A program made the translations under genes and the position numbers. This document shows positions 50,070-61,199 of a stretch of DNA of 64,000 bases, in pieces. The DNA lies in NCBI GenBank assembly GCA_963969395.1, contig OZ017802.1, positions 8,558,501-8,622,500 of the forward strand, in the 5' to 3' direction. This DNA is from Pseudoscleropodium purum (taxonomy: Eukaryota > Streptophyta > Bryopsida > Hypnales > Brachytheciaceae). The first letter of the stretch is position 1, and every line of letters starts with the position of its first letter. The notes beneath the pieces were generated by a model that worked only from the letters and a program-made list of their open reading frames with translations, was not told the origin of the DNA and ran no database searches.

Positions 50070-50900
50070 AGATTAGAACAGTTGATTGCTTAGAAGAGAT
50101 TCTTCTATAAGTGAGAAGATGTCAGGAACTTCCATAAGACCTCTTAGGGAGTCTCGTGGGAGGCATGGAAGTCTGCTTTGTCCCTAGCACACTTGGTCAA
50201 TGGAGACCTAAAATGGCATCTCCTTAAATTGTCGATCGTCCGGGAATCGTTTGTAGATGATGGAATTTTGGAAAGCCGGGTTTGCCATTGGACTCCTAGC
50301 ATGGGATTTCCCCTAGAACACCATCCTTGAGCAATAGATTCTTCCACAACTGCGTACTCCGATTGTGGCACCTACATACTAACAATTGGGGTTTTTTGGG
50401 AATTCATTGCTACAATGGGGAATTTGAAACCTAACTCTTGGACCCAACCTATTGGCCTTGTTGTGGATTCCCTGGACCAACTTAACCATAAATTGCCACA
50501 TTCATAGTGGAATTTAGTCCTTAAAGAGCTATGTGTTTCAAACCTACAAAACCAGTTATTTTGTGATTCTCTTACTATTCCCACGCTGGTTTGGGGGGAA
50601 TTCTATGTATACAATCAAAACTAGACCAAATACTATAATGGATATATTACAACCCTATTTTGGTTCTACACTCTTTTTACGGCTTTTTGTATACTTTTAT
50701 CTATTCTAAATGGTAGTTTAAAACAAAAGAAAATCTATGAGTTCCAAGTGACGAATTGGGAGTTCTTAGCATGCTTCAAAGAAAATAAGACCATTCCATA
50801 AAAGAGGGGCGCTCTAGTGTACATGATAAAGGATATCATTAGAAAAAATTTCACACCAAAGGAGGGCTGTTTCAAGATGTTCTTGCGGGAGTAAAAGAAT
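50070..50900 (+). pseudogene. Decayed 275-codon ORF of unknown family
   Basis: A single frame runs from EQLIA through KRFFYK, EDVRNFHKTS, GVSWEAWKSALSLAHLVNGD, LKWHLLKLSIVRESFVDDGI, LTIGVFWEFIATMGNLKPNS, LVLKELCVSNLQNQLFCDSL and ITTLFWFYTLFTAFCILLSI (a probable membrane segment) to KRGALVYMIKDIIRKNFTPK and EGCFKMFLRE. About eight in-frame TAG, TGA and TAA codons are all one C-to-T step from CAG, CGA or CAA; no frameshift is needed. I recognise no domain. A likely relative of its end lies at 5250-5512. Confidence 0.5.
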
Positions 50901-50994
50901 GCAGCTTTGTCAAAAAAAATTCTTCAAAAAATATTAAATTAAATTTAAATTTAAATTTCTAAAAATTTTAAAAATGTTTTTGTTTTTGTTTTTT

Positions 50995-51505
50995 CAAAAA
51001 TGATTTTGACCACATCAGATTGCGAAGTTGGTAGCATTCTCATGCGGTTGAGACAATTTTCAAAGCCTAGGAACTCATAGTTCTTGAGGCCCCAAATGTC
51101 TTTTATTGAGACCCCAAAAGACAATGAGTAGTGTAGACTTGGATGATGACAAGTAAGTAGACAAAGAAAATATCACTAAAAATAATTCAAACCTTTTGGG
51201 CTCTACAAGGGATAATATCATAAACATTAGAAAAAACTTGAACCCCTACGAGGGCCATTAAGGTTTAGTTTTTTGGCACTCCACAATGCAAGTACAAAAT
51301 TATTATTATTATTATTTAAATATCATAAAAAAATTTTAAAATTTTAAAACTTGATGTGACGTTGACATGGCATAAGTAGTGCCACATCAGATGCTTTCAT
51401 TTAAAAAAATAAAAAAAATAAAAAATAAAAATTTAATTCCTCTTTGATTGCACTGGGGGATTCAAAACTTGAAGACCTCTTGAGTGCTGAAATTTTTTGT
51501 AATGT
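50995..51505 (+). repeat. Dispersed repeat D, copies 2 and 3
   Basis: CCACATCAGATTGCGAAG … CCTAGGAACTCATAG…TTGAGGCCCC (50995-51115) and GTGCCACATCAGATGCTTTC … TTCAAAACTTGAAGACCTC (51335-51505) resemble 5640-5770 and 57530-57690. The second also shares its upstream part (51230-51340) with 57400-57530. Confidence 0.45.
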
Positions 51506-51579
51506 GTAACATCCCAATGGAAAACATTTTTATGAAGAAAGGCCTATTGGTAAAGTCTTTCCTATAAGGTGGTACTTGA

Positions 51580-51945
51580 GGGAATGCCAAAGAAACAAAT
51601 ACGACTTGTAAAGGTAGAGTCTATAAAGTCAAAGGAAAAGCTAAACACGTTGTTGGGCAAGCTATTAGGTAAGGCCTTCTAATACAATAGTGGAGGCAAA
51701 AAGTTGGAAGCGTGCAACTATTGACCTTGTTCCTTTGAATTTGGAGGAAACACAAAATCCATTTGAGAAGTACTCCAAGAAAATGAAGAAGGTTAGAGGG
51801 AAGAAAAAGCAAGATTTCAAAACTACTTGACATTGACTAAGTTGTTGATCAAGAAAGCTCAAAGATTGATGGTTGAACAAGAGGATATGAGACAATTCAT
51901 GGCAAAGCAATGAAAGCTTCAAATGGAAGTCTACTACTAGTACAT
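51580..51945 (+). pseudogene. Decayed basic coiled-coil ORF fragment
   Basis: ATG at about 51580 opens MPKKQIRLVKVESIKSKEKL then LGKLLGKA. After a frameshift the reading continues VEAKSWKRATIDLVPLNLEE and NPFEKYSKKMKKVRGKKKQD, and after another LTKLLIKKAQRLMVEQEDM and RQFMAKQ with a TGA at an expected Arg. It is basic and helical. Probably part of a transposon accessory gene; family unknown. Confidence 0.4.
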
Positions 51946-54900
51946 TGCAACAAAAGGTAGTTGTTGCTAATGGACATTACACATGTACCATTTCTAGTGG
52001 GTCCAAGTGAGGAAATAGGACCTTCTATTGACTCAACCCTAATTTTATTCAAAATTGTTGTACTAGGGCATTTGTGGCAACAATAATGGGGGGATGTTGG
52101 TTTTTATGACAATGTGGTTGACAACCCCATCAAGGACTTGGTTGTTCGAAGCATTCAACTATAATGTTTGAACTTACAATATGTGCAATTTTTTGTATTG
52201 TATCCTTCTGGTATTCAGAATGGTTGAAACTTTGATTGTAAACTCGTTTTACTTTGGCAATTTGCATTTTTGATATCCCCTCTATCAAATATATGTCTGC
52301 TTTGTAGAGTGTTAGACCTCTTTGTGGTGCTATTCATTTTGTCCTTGTAAACTAGATAGTGTTGATAATCTATACCAACTACTAGAACACTTTTGAGATA
52401 ATGACTAGGTGAGTGGGGTTGTTGATGTACATGTGGATATTGTAGGCATTTTGAATGCCAATGCAACTTCATTAACAAAGAAAGGCTCAAGTATTGCAAA
52501 GGTCCTTGTGAATGCTCATACTAATGCCTAAGTAAGTATCATGTTCCAACCTTTACAATATTATCATGTCTAAACTTATTGCTTTGTTGTGATTGAATAG
52601 TGCAAATTAAATATACAATAATAAAAGATAATGTGCCAGTATCTACAAAAATTATAATGGGGAAGAATGCTCTACAAAAGACTATGGAGTTTACAAATAG
52701 ATTTGCCGTAGCTAAATTTTGGATACCACTACAATGCTAGTTGGAAAAGTAAAATCACATGTGGCATTGCAAACAATAGTGGTGGTCAAGACTCAATTTT
52801 TGGTGATTGTGAAAGCTTTTTCACTATTCAAGAACTCAATTGATTGAGATTAAACTTTTGAATTGTAATCATGAATGACTTCTACTTTATTAAGAGCTTT
52901 TTGAGTAGAGGACATTAATCTTGTGAGTACATTTGGAATGTATGTTATAGTATAATATAAATTTATGTATATGTTATTGTATCACAAATGAACATTGTCT
53001 AATATGTAATATGTAAAGGCATCATGAGCAACATAAAAATAGTGCATGAGACATATACATAGCTTTGCAATGTTGTGATGTTTTTCTCTTTTGTTTGATT
53101 CATGTCATGTATCACATGAGGATTTGGGCCAAAATTGGGTTGTAGTCAATGGTCATTGGTCGTAACTCTAGTGAAGTGCTTCACATCTAATGGTCAATGC
53201 TAGATGTAAATGGTCTCTTCTACAAAATAGAGCATGTTGTCCAATAGTTGAGCAAACTCTCAAGGCACTTTTCTGCCCAATACCCTTCTTATAGATCAAG
53301 CCATTGTATTATTTAAAGAAAATGTAAAACCATTGTATTATTTGAGACATTTGTTGATCTAATTACAAAAAATTGTTAAATTGTTAAATACAATACAATA
53401 TTGTGCAAGGGAGTATCATCATTGCTAAATTTAGACAAGAAAAAGTGGGAATATGATTGAAAAATATGTATTTAATTAACCATTGGAAGTTTCTTAATAA
53501 CATTTATATTAAGAACATTGCAATTTTAATCTAAGAATACCTTAAAGAATTTATAACTTCTTTAGAATTGCACACGATATCCCATACTTTTGATTAAATC
53601 AAAAGACTTCAAAATTTCATTTATACAAGTTCCAAATGAATTTTTCAAGTTCTAAATAATTTTCAAATGTATTAGGATTAAATTTTAATAATTTTCAAAT
53701 TTATTAAGATTAAAATTTAATAATATCAATGAAGGTGGATGTTATAGGATGTGTCACAGGCATTCACAATTCATAAACTTCGATAAGTTCTTTCTACCTT
53801 CATCCGACTTTGTAGAAACTAAACCTCCTTTTAATGATAAGTATATCTGCCTAGTCTCATAAAGAACTCCTTTAATATATGTGTGGCTACTTGAGACCTT
53901 CAAATGAATTTTATAGACTAAATATGTGACCTCTTGAAGCTTCTAAGTAACCCCTATGATTATTTAGTGCGTCTCAATGCCTCCCAATTCTCTTTGGAGA
54001 AACTTCAAGATGTAGTATTAATATATATTGAAGGCAAACCTCAATCTTGTCAACACAAATCTTGGATACTCTTATACTTTGTTTTTCAATCTAAGAAGCC
54101 TACGTCATCATTATATCTTTCCACTCTTGTAGTTCCTTCTACTCCAAGTCTTTTTGTTTCATATGTTATGAACTTGCAAAATCCATTGCACTCCACATTC
54201 TATTGTTAAAGAGTTTTTGGTCCTCTAAAAGTAACATGTAGTAATACCCATTAAATTGTAGTAATATGTATAGTAGGAATACCCATCACACTCAACTTTC
54301 TAAGTAGCAATATCCATCACATTTAAGTATTAAAAAGAAATACCCATCAACAATCCAGTGTTTAAAATTCCTTGATTATTAGAAAGGGTTGGCATAATAT
54401 CCATTGCTTATTATTAGTAGAGCTTCCAATAATAAATCTTGGTGTTATTAGTTGTAATAGTGTCGTTAGTAGTAAGATAGGAGGCTCTTAAAGTGACCCT
54501 TTAAAAGTTGATTGCATTTTTTGGATGCTAAACTCCTTGAAAAAATTTCAGTAAATTTTAGTAAGGAGAAAAATGGAATTGGCATTTAATCCAATTTGTT
54601 TCATATTTTTTGGACCTTTGTGCAATTAGTTACAAATTTTTGAAGTTGGAATGCGATGGTTTCTAAAAGCGCCCCCTCCTAAAATGTACATTATTGGTAC
54701 ACCGCAGAAAGTAAAATGTACCTCTGCATTAAAATTGCTTTTAAAGCCAAGTCCATTTTAGAGCCACCTACCTTAATAGTATCTTTAACAAAATATATAA
54801 AGACATTCCAAGGTTTGTAACTAATTTTGTGGTATTGAAAAATAAATCTTGAAGTTTGTTATAATGCTTTTAGAAAAGAAGTTCAAAACTAAATCGTAGG

Positions 54901-56225
54901 GTTGCAGAATTTGAAATTCATTGATTTTTGAACCATTAGTGCAACTTTGCTTCAAATTTTGTAGAAGTCTTCCAGGCTTATGGGATTATGATTCTACACT
55001 CACATAATAGCACCCCTATTTAAGGAATGTAGGGACAATTATGATTAGTGTCAATATTTGGATGAAATTTAAATGAAATTTGGCTTAAAGTTGATTTGAA
55101 AATCACACTATTTGCAATACTATAAAACAACATGACCACATAATAGAGATGTTATCTAAAATATTATAGGACTATCATATTTATGTGCCTTGCAAATTCA
55201 CATAATTTTCAAAGCACTATAATAATTAACACCTAAAATTGTTTTTTTCATTTTCATTTTTTTACTTTGAAGCATGAATTTTAAATTTCATTTCCTTTTA
55301 TTTTTATTTTTTTACTTTGAGCATGAAATTGTCCTTCATTTGCTCAAAATCTTGCATTCTTTTATAAATAATAAAGTTCCAGTGAGATGAGGATATACAT
55401 TAGTCTACAATTAGTCAAGGAAAAAGTTCAGAGCCTCTCTCAAAAGCTTCGCCATCACTTTTTATTTAGTCTCGATTCCCAGATTAGCAAACTTTAAAAG
55501 TTCAAAATTGATGCACCATCCCTTTAAAACCCATGCCCTCTTTTTTCTGCCCAAAGCCATGACCCTAAAAGTATTCTGCCCCTTGCATGCCCTGGAATTA
55601 GCTTCTGGCCCTCTGATATCAAGGCTTTCGCTTTGTGTTATTTGCTGCCTATTGGGGGGTCTAAATTTAAATTTGTATTTTCCCTCTAAATTTACATTAC
55701 CCCTCAATTGTGGGAGTATCTTGCTCACCATTGGCGTAAACTTAAAACCTGTCTTCTCAAAATTCAAAGTTCCATTACTCCAAGACGGCAGGGCTTACGT
55801 CATATTCGTTTGTCTAATTTAGCTTTTCAAAAAACATATTTTTGTTTTCTTTTAGACCAAATGACGGCCTGATGTCATAAATGGAACTTTTCTGGGACCC
55901 GGAAAAACAGAAGCCAAAAACGGTCTGGCTGGCTACTGATCTTTTCAAATATTTTTTAGTTTTTTTTTCTTGTTAAGTTTCTTTTTAATAACGATTTTGA
56001 TTTTGTCTTATATAGTTCTATAAGTGCACGTGACGCTATAAGTTAGCAATGCCTCAATAATATTTGCAATATAATTGAACTAATGCAGGCTGAATTATTA
56101 CTGTATTGGACTCATTTTGCTGTAACGATTTTGTGTAGTGGCACTAATTTTGCAGTGACACTAAATAAAATACCTCGCTAAGATATACTACCTCATTCTA
56201 TGTCAAATGAGTGCAAACTCATTGT
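51946..56225. other. AT-rich decayed DNA, no intact gene
   Basis: Short readable phrases occur (for example VDVHVDIVGILNANATSLTK near 52420 plus), but no gene can be rebuilt. At 54240-54410 an AATACCCATCA phrase recurs several times. At 55246-55330 a CATTTTTTTACTTTGAGCAT phrase is duplicated. The slightly GC-richer block 55440-55930 contains an AAGCTTCGCCATC phrase as at 40.3 kb; its open frames show no family. Confidence 0.3.
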
Positions 56226-56294
56226 GGGCAAAATTATATTAGTGGCAACTATTTCAAAACTTGAATGTACACCACAATTAATATAATTTTGCCC
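56226..56294. repeat. Perfect 16-bp inverted repeat (hairpin)
   Basis: GGGCAAAATTATATTA at 56226-56241 is exactly complementary to TAATATAATTTTGCCC at 56279-56294, with a 37-base loop. It lies just outside the left end of a TIR element (56319). It could be the end of another mobile element or a structured transcript feature. Confidence 0.6.
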
Positions 56295-56318
56295 ATGACG
56301 GGTTTGTTTCTATTTGGC

Positions 56319-57244
56319 TTTAACCCCTAAAAGACCGGCTTGCATTTTTTGGTTGTATAGAAAATTTGGGCAGGTCATTGTAACCAGAAATTTCCATATT
56401 TTAGGCTAAAATTTTGATAGAATGTGTGCACGAGGAATATCTTTCATATGCAACAAATTTCATGACATTTGGAAATAGGAGTCAAAAGTTATAGCCTAAT
56501 ATGTTATTTTTTTGGTAATTGGGCAGTTGGGGCAGATTAGAAAAAATCACTTTTTTCAGAAACCAAAATTTGAAATTGGTTTTCTAGACTTATATATGGA
56601 AGGGAAGCATTGAACCATTCCATTTTGATCAATGAGTCAAAAGTTATGAGGATTTTTTGTTTGCAGGCAATTATGGATTCTTTACTCTAAAATAAACTTT
56701 GAAATCCTTTAGCTTACCCAATTTTCAATATTTTTGAAATAAAATAAAATCCTAGGATGGAAATTGTTTATTACAACATTTCAACCATAGGAATTGTCAT
56801 TTTTCAATTCCATATTTTAATTCTTAATAATTTAGTATTTTGAATCATTGTCTCTTATTTACTATTTTTTTTCTTATATGTTGTACAATTCCAAATGGTT
56901 TGAAATTTTTCAAGCACGTGGACAACTTGTATAGGAAAAAAAATCCAAAGAAACACCATCATTTTGGTCATTTTTTCACAGAAAAGTGAGCTTGTAAAGT
57001 GCAGCTGTTTGACTTTTTGTAGGGCAAAAAAAATGATTTTAGTGAATTTGAATGCTTATATCTTGCAATCCACTTAGTGGAAATATCTGAAATTTTTACC
57101 ACACGTTTCTGATAATACATAAAACAAGATCCTACAATTACATATGTCAAAAAAAAAAAATTTCAAAAATTTCCTACTTGTACTAAAAATGGCAGTTTTT
57201 GAGCATTTCAGTAGAAACATAGTCATGGAACTTTAGGGGTTAAA
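56319..57244. mobile_element. TTAACCC-family TIR element, copy 5 (best preserved)
   Basis: TTTAACCCCTAAA at 56319-56331 is mirrored exactly by TTTAGGGGTTAAA at 57232-57244, a 13-bp perfect terminal inverted repeat. It is 926 bp, AT-rich and has no ORF. The interior is shared with 37044-38327. No clear target duplication was found beyond a possible TA inside the TTAA ends. Confidence 0.65.
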
Positions 57245-57399
57245 TGGGATAGTTTACCTTGTTGCGCTAAAAATAAGTAATAGATTTTTGAAATTCTAGA
57301 GATGTATTATAGAATGGGGCTTAGAAAAACAATTTAATAATGACTTTCAAATAAAAGTTGTGAAATACATCCAACCTTGTATCTATGATTGAATTCAGA

Positions 57400-57690
57400 A
57401 AAAATCTGAGCCCTATACAGATCTGTTAAGGATTCAGTTTTCGGGCACCCTACAGTGTAATTATAAAAAAAATTTGAAAAATTGAAAAAAAAAATTTGAA
57501 AAAAATTTGAAAAAAAAAATATATATTAAAAAGTATGAAAACTTGACGTGACACAAGTAGTGCCACATCAGCAACTTTCATTAAAAAATTAAAAAAAGCA
57601 ATGGAATTCCTCTCTAATTGCATTTGGGTAATTGCGGGGAGTTCAAAACTCGTAGGCTTTCTGAGGCCTGAATTATTTTGTAATGGTTGC
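57400..57690 (+). repeat. Dispersed repeat D, copy 4
   Basis: GTTAAGGATTCAGTTTTCGG then an AT-rich run and GACACAAGTAGTGCCACATC … TTCAAAACTCGTAGGCTTTC. It corresponds to 51230-51505. Confidence 0.5.
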
Positions 57691-60600
57691 ACTAATCAAT
57701 ACATTTCAATAAAATTTGAAATTTGAAAATAAAATTGTGAATTCCTTCTTAAATTAATTACAAACTATATACTTTTAATTTTCACAACATTCTTTTCTTT
57801 TGAATTGAAATAGTTAGTTTTTGAATTCAAAAAAAACTATATTTCTTAAACTATAGAATACTTGCAAAGGAAAGTTGTAAACATATGTACAATACCAATT
57901 TAAGAGTATTAATTTTCCAAATATTTTGAAAAATGAAGATTATATGTGCTTGGGACATGTTTGCATTTATCCATTGTTTGAAATTTGAACATTTGATCCT
58001 TTAGGAATCAAACCAAGAAAGATATTGAGGTCAAAAAGTAATTAATGGATGACATTTTAATTTAATGTAAAAATGAATAATGCACCTATTGGTTTAAAAA
58101 TTGGATTCTTTTTGGTTGCCAAACTTGGTGATAGGTCTTATCCACTTTGATTGCAACTTGTAAAAAAATTGTTTCTTCACAAACTAATGTGGTTCTCAAT
58201 AAATATACCAAGAAAGAATAGATGAAAATATAATGATTAATTCCAAAATTTTAATGACTATATATCACCAAAAATCTCTCAAAAACCACCATAATATTAT
58301 AAAAAAGAAAAAAAATTAATGTTTTTTTTGTGCATATCCAAGTGTAGGATCTTGCACTAAACTATGATCACAAGAATGCAAGACATTAGCATTTTAAGTG
58401 ACAAACACTTTCCTTTTGATACTAGATAGTAAGACTTTGAATCCTCTTGACTTGAAATTTTACATTACGAAGGTTTTATGGTAGAGAATTGACTTTAGGC
58501 TCTAAGGGGAAAATTTCAAAAAGGGAATTCAATTTTTATTCTCTTAGAAATTATTATTAAGTAGAAGTAGCACAAGATGGATAGAAAATCTAAACTATTA
58601 ATAAATCTCAAATGGAATTGAAATCCGTCTATTCTATTGGTGAGATTGTGTTGGCAAGCAATCTAAACTATGTAGACCTTTAAATCTTGGAAAATTATCA
58701 AAAATGGGAGGAAATTTAATCTATAAGTTGTTTAATCAAGTTAATGTCTTAATTACCCACAAATCAAAAATCTTCATAACTTTCACATCAATAATTTGAA
58801 TATGTTCAATGAGAAACTAATTTAATTCCTAAAGGAATAGAAGTCGATTTTAGACTTTTGCATTTTTTCGAGCAAATCATTGAAAAGTATAAAAGCTTAT
58901 GTTTAAGAAAATTTATATCATGTTACTATCCAAGGATTGGAAAAAATTAGCAACTAGTTTAAAATTAGTATGTGGAGTTGAGAAAAAACTTGTTTGAATT
59001 TTGAAATCTAAAGGTACAAAACTAGAAAGAATTTGGTAGGGTTGGAAATTAATTGGTGCCTTCCAAAAAATGAAGGATATTTTAACCGCCTCTTTTCAAC
59101 ACTTCATGGATTTTAGGTGCCATGAGATATTAATTAGTGGCTAATACTTGTGTAGAGCAAGATACAAATTTAGGAGGACTAATGTTGAAATATCAAGCAA
59201 AGGACCTATGCCTTGGAGTTAGGGATTGACAATAACAATGCTTTGCAATAGTCATCAACTCAATGCAATGCCCTAAATTACTTGACTTGTACAATATTGA
59301 TGACTATAAGGATAAAACATTAAAAAATGGCTTTGCTCAACAACAAGAGAAGAAGAAAATCAAAGCAAAGGATGTTTTGATAATTGAAAATTGAAAAGAA
59401 GGAAAAGGCCACTTTACAATTTCAAATATAGGCCCTTTACATCCATTGACCAGATTGTGTATGTATATTTAGACCATGAAAAAGCAAAAAAATCTCATTT
59501 TACTACAAGAAAGACCTTCACCTTTGCCTAAATTTGAACATCTAAAGGTTGCAAAAAGAAGTTGCAAAATTCAAAGAACATTATATATAGTCAAATGAAA
59601 GGCTCCAATCTTTGTCTAAATTGGAACAAAATATTAAAAAATGGATCAAATCAATAAGTATAGAAGAGAAGATTTCAAAAAAATAAGTGAAATTTGAACA
59701 ATAAAAAATTGTGAAGAGCAAAGAGGAAACATTAGAGCTTCAATATGCAAATCCTTGACATGCATTGGGCAAATTTAAATGTGAATCTTGACCATGACAA
59801 AATACAATGTAAAATCTCAACCAATATGGGAAGGATCCTATGCCTAAATCAAAGATGCAATATTCATTAGCACTTTTAGTTTGAAATTAACTTTTAAAGA
59901 CAATGTCAATTTGAGTTTGGAAGAAATTAGTTGGTGAAAATTTGATATTGTAGGAAATCAACAAGTAAATTTTGTAGTTGAGACAATGCAACCAATAATC
60001 AGTAAACAAAAATTCATCTAGTATATTAAAAAGAAGAAATCAACCAAAGGGGCTCTAAATTTTTTTTGGACACTAGTAATAGCTTTCTAACATATTGATT
60101 CATATCCAATTCAAATAAGGTGTACAATCATGAAGTGAAATGTATTTTTTTCCTCAATTTAGGAAGATAAAAATAAATTTTATTTTAATTATTATTTTTA
60201 ATCCATCCATAACATTATATAGCTAACTCGTTGAAGTATATTGTATTAAAGTTTCAAAGTGGTAAACTTCACAATATGTAAGATATTTACCTTTAAATTT
60301 TTAAATTTTTTTTTTTGAGTTTCTAATGACTTTGTTCTTGTATAGTTCATCTTTTAAACTAATTCTAGCAAAATGTATGTATTCAAGACTTATGCAAATT
60401 GATGAGTTTCTTTTGGTTGAAAATCCTTTAGAAATTCAAAAATAAAAAGTCAAATATAAAAAGGTTTTCTTCTTGTCTAATTTGCAAATGTTGATAACAT
60501 AAAGACAAATGGGACATAACTTTGTGATTACTGAATAAAATTCTATGAAATTTGACTTACATTCAAGACAACCCTTGTCCATCTACATGCCAAAATCCAA

Positions 60601-60728
60601 CCATTGAATTGAAAAAATTAGAATAGCAATTGCTAACACAAAATTGATAGTGCCCTCCAAATCCACTTTTCTTCATTTAGGATTCTAAAAAAATTGTTTC
60701 AAGTTTTTTTTTATGTTGCCTGGGCACC
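57691..60728. other. AT-rich region with decayed coding traces
   Basis: Mostly AT-rich. Around 59240-59780 (plus) broken frames read CPKLLDLYNIDDYKDKTLKN, FAQQQEKKKIKAKDVLIIEN and LSKLEQNIKKWIKSISIEEK with stops at CGA/CAA-type sites. This is probably a coiled-coil transposon ORF, too decayed to place. Confidence 0.3.
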
Positions 60729-60903
60729 AGGGTTGACGAATCTCAACGTCCGCCCCAAAATAGCGTCCGTTTTCCAGACGTCCGGACGCACGGACGCTAG
60801 CGGACACAGTGTCCCTCCTGCCGTCGGAAGGCGGACGGCCGGGGCGGTCGGGCGTACAGAGCAGACGGGGCGGACGGATAGGGCGGACGGGGCGGACTTC
60901 GCA
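60729..60903 (+). mobile_element. CGGACG-rich transposon terminus
   Basis: Begins AGGGTTGACGAATCTCAACG and aligns with the minus strand of the MITE at 6108-6442: the CCCCAAAATAGC, ACGGACGCTAGCGGAC and GTCCCTCCTG blocks agree, as does CGGATAGG(G)CGGACGGGGCGG further in. The outer end faces left and the interior leads, after about 300 AT-rich bases, to the stop codon of the RING-H2 ORF. It is therefore best read as one terminus of a larger element. If so, the 9 bases CTGGGCACC at 60720-60728 would be its target duplication. Confidence 0.55.
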
Positions 60904-61199
60904 TTGCCATTAGTCATTAGAAAATTTTATATTGTTATGTAATTTGAATGTTACACAATCACAAATGAATGCATCCACGTAAAATAAGATGTACATATAA
61001 AAATATTTTTATACGCAAATGAAAATATAGCATCTTTATATATAAATATATATGTATAAACAAAATACATGAAAACATAGTTCCAATATCACTATTGAAT
61101 CCTATACGATCTTTTTAAGATCTAAATCTTTCACATTCTTTTTTGTTTTTAAACAATGAAAGGACCATTGTTTTTAAAAAACAAAATTCTCCTCAATTC

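Noticed and set aside
37044..57244. Segmental duplication of 37-38 kb and 56-57 kb
   Set aside because: Similarity stops at the TTAACCC terminal repeats, so two insertions of one element explain it without a larger duplication.
60694..60942. 82-codon Arg/Gly/Thr-rich ORF
   Set aside because: It is a translation of the CGGACG motif repeats in the transposon terminus; the matching frame at 6225-6437 arises the same way.
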